Shown here one piece after another: positions 5,011 through 7,824 of a stretch of 7,824 bases of DNA. Made by a program: the position numbers and the translations under genes. Position 1 is the first letter of the stretch. Each line of letters opens with the position of its first letter. The notes below the pieces were generated by a model. It saw only the letters and a list, made by a program, of their open reading frames with translations, did no database searches and had not been told where the DNA came from. The DNA is taken from contig UQPD01000125.1 in assembly GCA_900542795.1 (NCBI GenBank), positions 1 through 7,824 on the forward strand, given 5' to 3'. The DNA is from an uncultured Prevotella sp. Lineage in GTDB: Bacteria; Bacteroidota; Bacteroidia; Bacteroidales; Bacteroidaceae.

Positions 5011-7698
5011 ATGAAGCACCTCCACTTCTATATAGAATACAACACAGCAAACGGTGATTTTCCCGAAATTGCTTACTCTATTGATGGCAACGACTTAAAC
5101 TTTTGTTCTCTATCAACCAATGACAACCAACATTGGTACGTATGTATTGAGGCACCCGATGCAAGCAAACACATCCGTTATGCTTACCAAATAAAAAACA
5201 GACAAGAGCAAGTTATAAGAACCGAAAACAACAGTTGGCGTTTCTTTTTGTTTAACCACCGCACCAACCTCTGCTTTTTCGATGCTTGGACAGAACAAGC
5301 GTTAAACAGCATCTATCATCGCTCAGCTTTCGAGAAAAGCATTTTGGCTCCTCGCGGTGGCGAAAAGCTACACATGGACTTGTTTACATCTCCTTGTTTG
5401 CTACTGCTGCATGCACTACCTCCTACCGAAGGAATGAAGTGGGCTGTAGTAGGTAGCACACGTAACTTTGGCGAGTGGAACGAACGCAAAGCACGCTTGT
5501 TGCAACGAACTGGCACTTACGAATGGGCTTTACCCCTTACACGTGAAGATTTTGAACAAGGTGTTGAATACAAATACATCATGGTGGGAGCCGACGAAAG
5601 CTATACTGCCATTTGGGAAGAAGGTGGCAACCGCCAAATCTGTGCCCAGCCCTATCCACAAACAGCCTCAGCTATCCGGCAAGACGAAATGCCACGCATC
5701 ACACTCAAGCATTGGAAAGGTGCTGGCTGTGTTGTACCCGTTTTTTCACTGCGTAGTGAGGGAAGTATGGGCGTAGGCGACTTTGGCGACTTACGCAAAA
5801 TGGTGAGATGGGCTTCAGAAACGGGCATGAAAGCCGTACAACTTTTACCCATAAACGACACCACACGCTCTGGCAGTTGGCACGACTCTTACCCCTACAA
5901 TGGTATCTCTGTTTTTGCCCTTCACCCACTTTACCTTGACTTACGCGAATGGCGCGACACAAAAGCCTTTAAAGCGGTTAAAGAAGAAGGAACGAAGCTC
6001 AACGCATTGCCCGCACTCGACTACGAACAGACGTTTAAACTGAAAATGACTTTTGCACACGCTTTATATAAGGAGTGCGGTGCTAAAATCTGCATGACGC
6101 ATGACTATAAAGTGTTTGTAAACGACAATACACATTGGCTCCCCGCTTACACGGCTTTTTCAGCCTTACGCGACTTTTATCATACAGCCGATTTCCGCTC
6201 ATGGCCCCAAAACTGTACTTTTAGCAATATCGAGCAGATAGAAGAAGCTCACCCCGAGCTTACTACCACACGTACATTCTATGCTTGGCTGCAATTTTTG
6301 CTTCACCGTCAAATGCTCTGCGTACATAACGAGGCACGCGCATTAGGAGTCATCTTAAAAGGCGACATTCCCATAGGCATTAGTCGCGACAGTGTGCCTG
6401 CATGGGTTGATGGACATTTGTTCCACTTCAACGGACAGGCAGGTGCTCCGCCCGATGCCTTTGCTACTCACGGACAGAACTGGGGCTTTCCTACTTACAA
6501 CTGGGATGAGATGGCAAAAGATGGTTACCAATGGTGGCGTTCTCGTTTGCAACACATGGAACAATATTTCGATGCCTATCGCATTGACCATGTGTTAGGT
6601 TTCTTCCGCATTTGGGAGGTGCCATCCAATCAAATTTATGGTCTGCTCGGTCAATTCCGTCCTGCCCTACCCTTTACTCAAAACGAAATTCACGATTGGG
6701 GATTTCAAGCGAACGTTGAAGCATACAGTGTACCACGTGTTTCTGACGAACAAATGCAACAATTTGTTGAAGAAACTGGTGATGCCAACTTTGCAGCACA
6801 CTATTTTGACAAAGACGCATACGGCTATGTGTTAAAAACAACTTACCGCAGTCAGCGCAAAGTTGAACAGATATTGCCCGAAGGAAAAATTCGTCAGTTA
6901 CTCTTCAACATTGCTTGCGAGGTTCTCTTTGTACGCGATGCATCTCGCCCCGAACTTTTCCATCCACGTGTTTCAGCACAACTCACACAAATATTTCAAC
7001 AACTCTCGGCTCACGACCGCGAAGTGTTTAACCGCTTACACGACCATTTCTTCTACGAACGCAATAATCAGTTCTGGGCAGACGAGGCTATGAAGAAGAT
7101 ACCTGCCGTGACCCAAAGTCCCGACACGCTTTCATCTTCCCTTCAACTCTACCCCATAGGTGGTCAAGGCATGTTAGCATGTGCCGAAGACTTAGGCATG
7201 GTACCTGCATCCGTAAAAGGTGTGCTCGATCGTCTACGCATTCTCTCACTCGAAATTCAGCGCATGCCTAAAGAATATGGTGTACGTTTTGGCAATCCCG
7301 CCCATAATCCTTATCTATCGGTTGCAACCATTGCCACACACGACATGCCTCCCTTGCGTTTGTGGTGGACCGAAAGTAACGAACAGACACAAGCCTTTTG
7401 GCACGAAGCATTGCACCACACAAGTGAAGTGCCAGCCGAAGCTACGCCTGCTGTGTGCGAAGAGATTATTAACCAACACCTACAATCTCCCTCCATGCTT
7501 TGCTTATTGGCATTACAAGATTGGCTTGCCATATCTCAACAACTGCGTTCGCCACATCCTGAGCAAGAACAAATCAACGTACCCTCTAACCCCAATCAAT
7601 ATTGGCAATACCGCATGCACCTCACCATCGAAAACCTTATTCAAGCTACAGGTTTCAACGATAAGGTGCGCGATATGATTAAAATGGGAGATAGATAA
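5011..7698 (+). CDS. malQ: 4-alpha-glucanotransferase (amylomaltase), DPE2 type, GH77 with two CBM20 domains
   Basis: This enzyme moves glucosyl units between alpha-1,4-glucans. The DPE2 type typically releases glucose from maltose and passes the other unit to glycogen-like acceptors in the cytoplasm; no signal peptide is present. Residues 1-100 form a first starch-binding CBM20 (W42, W76). Residues about 125-225 form a second (W144, NFGEWN ending near W156, VEYKY at 185-189, W202, N207-R208). GH77 begins near 237 with a GVGDFGDL motif. Catalytic residues are nucleophile D526 (in YRIDHV), acid/base E726 (in CAEDLG) and stabiliser D778 (in THDMPP). The gap D526-E726 is 200 residues, against about 47 in simple amylomaltases, so the GH77 barrel carries the DPE2-type insertion at roughly 545-700. 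All catalytic residues are intact, and 895 aa is usual for this type. It stands alone, divergent from nadE, with a terminator downstream. Confidence 0.95.
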   Translation: MKHLHFYIEYNTANGDFPEIAYSIDGNDLNFCSLSTNDNQHWYVCIEAPDASKHIRYAYQIKNRQEQVIRTENNSWRFFLFNHRTNLCFFDAWTEQALNSIYHRSAFEKSILAPRGGEKLHMDLFTSPCLLLLHALPPTEGMKWAVVGSTRNFGEWNERKARLLQRTGTYEWALPLTREDFEQGVEYKYIMVGADESYTAIWEEGGNRQICAQPYPQTASAIRQDEMPRITLKHWKGAGCVVPVFSLRSEGSMGVGDFGDLRKMVRWASETGMKAVQLLPINDTTRSGSWHDSYPYNGISVFALHPLYLDLREWRDTKAFKAVKEEGTKLNALPALDYEQTFKLKMTFAHALYKECGAKICMTHDYKVFVNDNTHWLPAYTAFSALRDFYHTADFRSWPQNCTFSNIEQIEEAHPELTTTRTFYAWLQFLLHRQMLCVHNEARALGVILKGDIPIGISRDSVPAWVDGHLFHFNGQAGAPPDAFATHGQNWGFPTYNWDEMAKDGYQWWRSRLQHMEQYFDAYRIDHVLGFFRIWEVPSNQIYGLLGQFRPALPFTQNEIHDWGFQANVEAYSVPRVSDEQMQQFVEETGDANFAAHYFDKDAYGYVLKTTYRSQRKVEQILPEGKIRQLLFNIACEVLFVRDASRPELFHPRVSAQLTQIFQQLSAHDREVFNRLHDHFFYERNNQFWADEAMKKIPAVTQSPDTLSSSLQLYPIGGQGMLACAEDLGMVPASVKGVLDRLRILSLEIQRMPKEYGVRFGNPAHNPYLSVATIATHDMPPLRLWWTESNEQTQAFWHEALHHTSEVPAEATPAVCEEIINQHLQSPSMLCLLALQDWLAISQQLRSPHPEQEQINVPSNPNQYWQYRMHLTIENLIQATGFNDKVRDMIKMGDR

Positions 7699-7709
7699 TT
7701 CTTTTAAAG

Positions 7710-7770
7710 AAAAAATTGTTTCGGATTTAGAATCTGTGAGTAAAGATTCTAAATCCGAAACATTCGTTTT
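7710..7770. terminator. bidirectional terminator between malQ and a convergent gene
   Basis: A perfect 19-bp inverted repeat pairs 7717-7735 with 7744-7762 around an 8-nt loop, starting 18 bp after the malQ stop. The plus strand is followed by a modest T-run (TTCGTTTT). The minus strand is followed by a better one, TTTTTT read from 7715-7710. The stronger T-run on the minus side suggests it also ends a gene coming from the right. Confidence 0.85.
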
Positions 7771-7824
7771 AGGGTGGTTCTAATAATTCTGATAAGTCGA
7801 TTTGTACCCTATCGTATGTGTATT
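7769..7824 (-). CDS. possible C-terminal end of a convergent gene (partial)
   Basis: Reading inward from the right edge, one minus-strand frame stays open for 17 codons (ending DLSELLEPP) to a TAA at 7771-7769. That stop is 6 bp before a hairpin with a good minus-strand T-run, which is where a gene end is expected. A second minus frame is also open for 14 codons, so the frame is not certain. The fragment is too short to name. Confidence 0.3.
   Translation of the reverse strand, partial: YTYDRVQIDLSELLEPP

Noticed and set aside
7220..7678. Plus-strand open frame of 152 codons inside malQ
   Set aside because: It overlaps the catalytic C-terminal part of malQ in another frame and has a cysteine-, proline- and histidine-rich composition typical of a shadow frame.
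1..7824. Mobile elements, CRISPR arrays, tRNA or rRNA genes, phage or defence genes
   Set aside because: No transposase, integrase, regularly spaced repeats, tRNA cloverleaf or rRNA segments were recognised; the repeats seen are single short elements tied to terminators or promoters.

Overview
The window looks like chromosomal DNA of a Bacteroidales bacterium, most likely a Prevotella relative. The evidence is moderate to low GC, Bacteroidetes-type promoter boxes (TTTG about 20 nt before TAnnTTTG), start codons preceded by A/T-rich sequence instead of Shine-Dalgarno motifs, and a glutamine-dependent NAD synthetase and double-CBM20 glucanotransferase of the kind found in that group. It reads as a housekeeping region. 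I see no phage, transposon, CRISPR or toxin-antitoxin genes.

Layout. Positions 1-244 are non-coding and hold a short repeat/hairpin, a larger plus-strand-biased RNA fold (76-159) and the terminator of the first gene. Positions 245-1717 (minus) encode an HtrA/DegP-type periplasmic serine protease. Positions 1718-1996 hold its promoter region, a terminator-like hairpin and the strong terminator of the next operon. Positions 1997-4518 (minus) hold a two-gene operon, nadE followed by a short secreted BatD-like protein whose start overlaps the nadE stop by 4 bp. Positions 4519-5010 are a 492-bp divergent intergenic region. Its main content is a structured minus-strand small RNA of about 190 nt (about 4610-4804) with a full-consensus Bacteroidetes promoter, best explained as the 6S/Bacteroidales-1 RNA. 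A separate plus-strand terminator hairpin sits 45 bp before the next gene. Positions 5011-7698 (plus) encode a DPE2-type 4-alpha-glucanotransferase (MalQ) with two starch-binding domains. A 19-bp terminator hairpin at 7717-7762 separates it from what is probably a convergent minus-strand gene running off the right edge.

The genes do not form one pathway: envelope protein quality control (htrA), the last step of NAD synthesis (nadE), an uncharacterised exported BatD-domain protein, a probable regulator of RNA polymerase (6S-like RNA), and maltose/glycogen metabolism (malQ). The least routine items are the structured RNA between nadE and malQ, the coupling of a single-domain BatD protein to nadE, and several RNA folds in the leaders and intergenic gaps.
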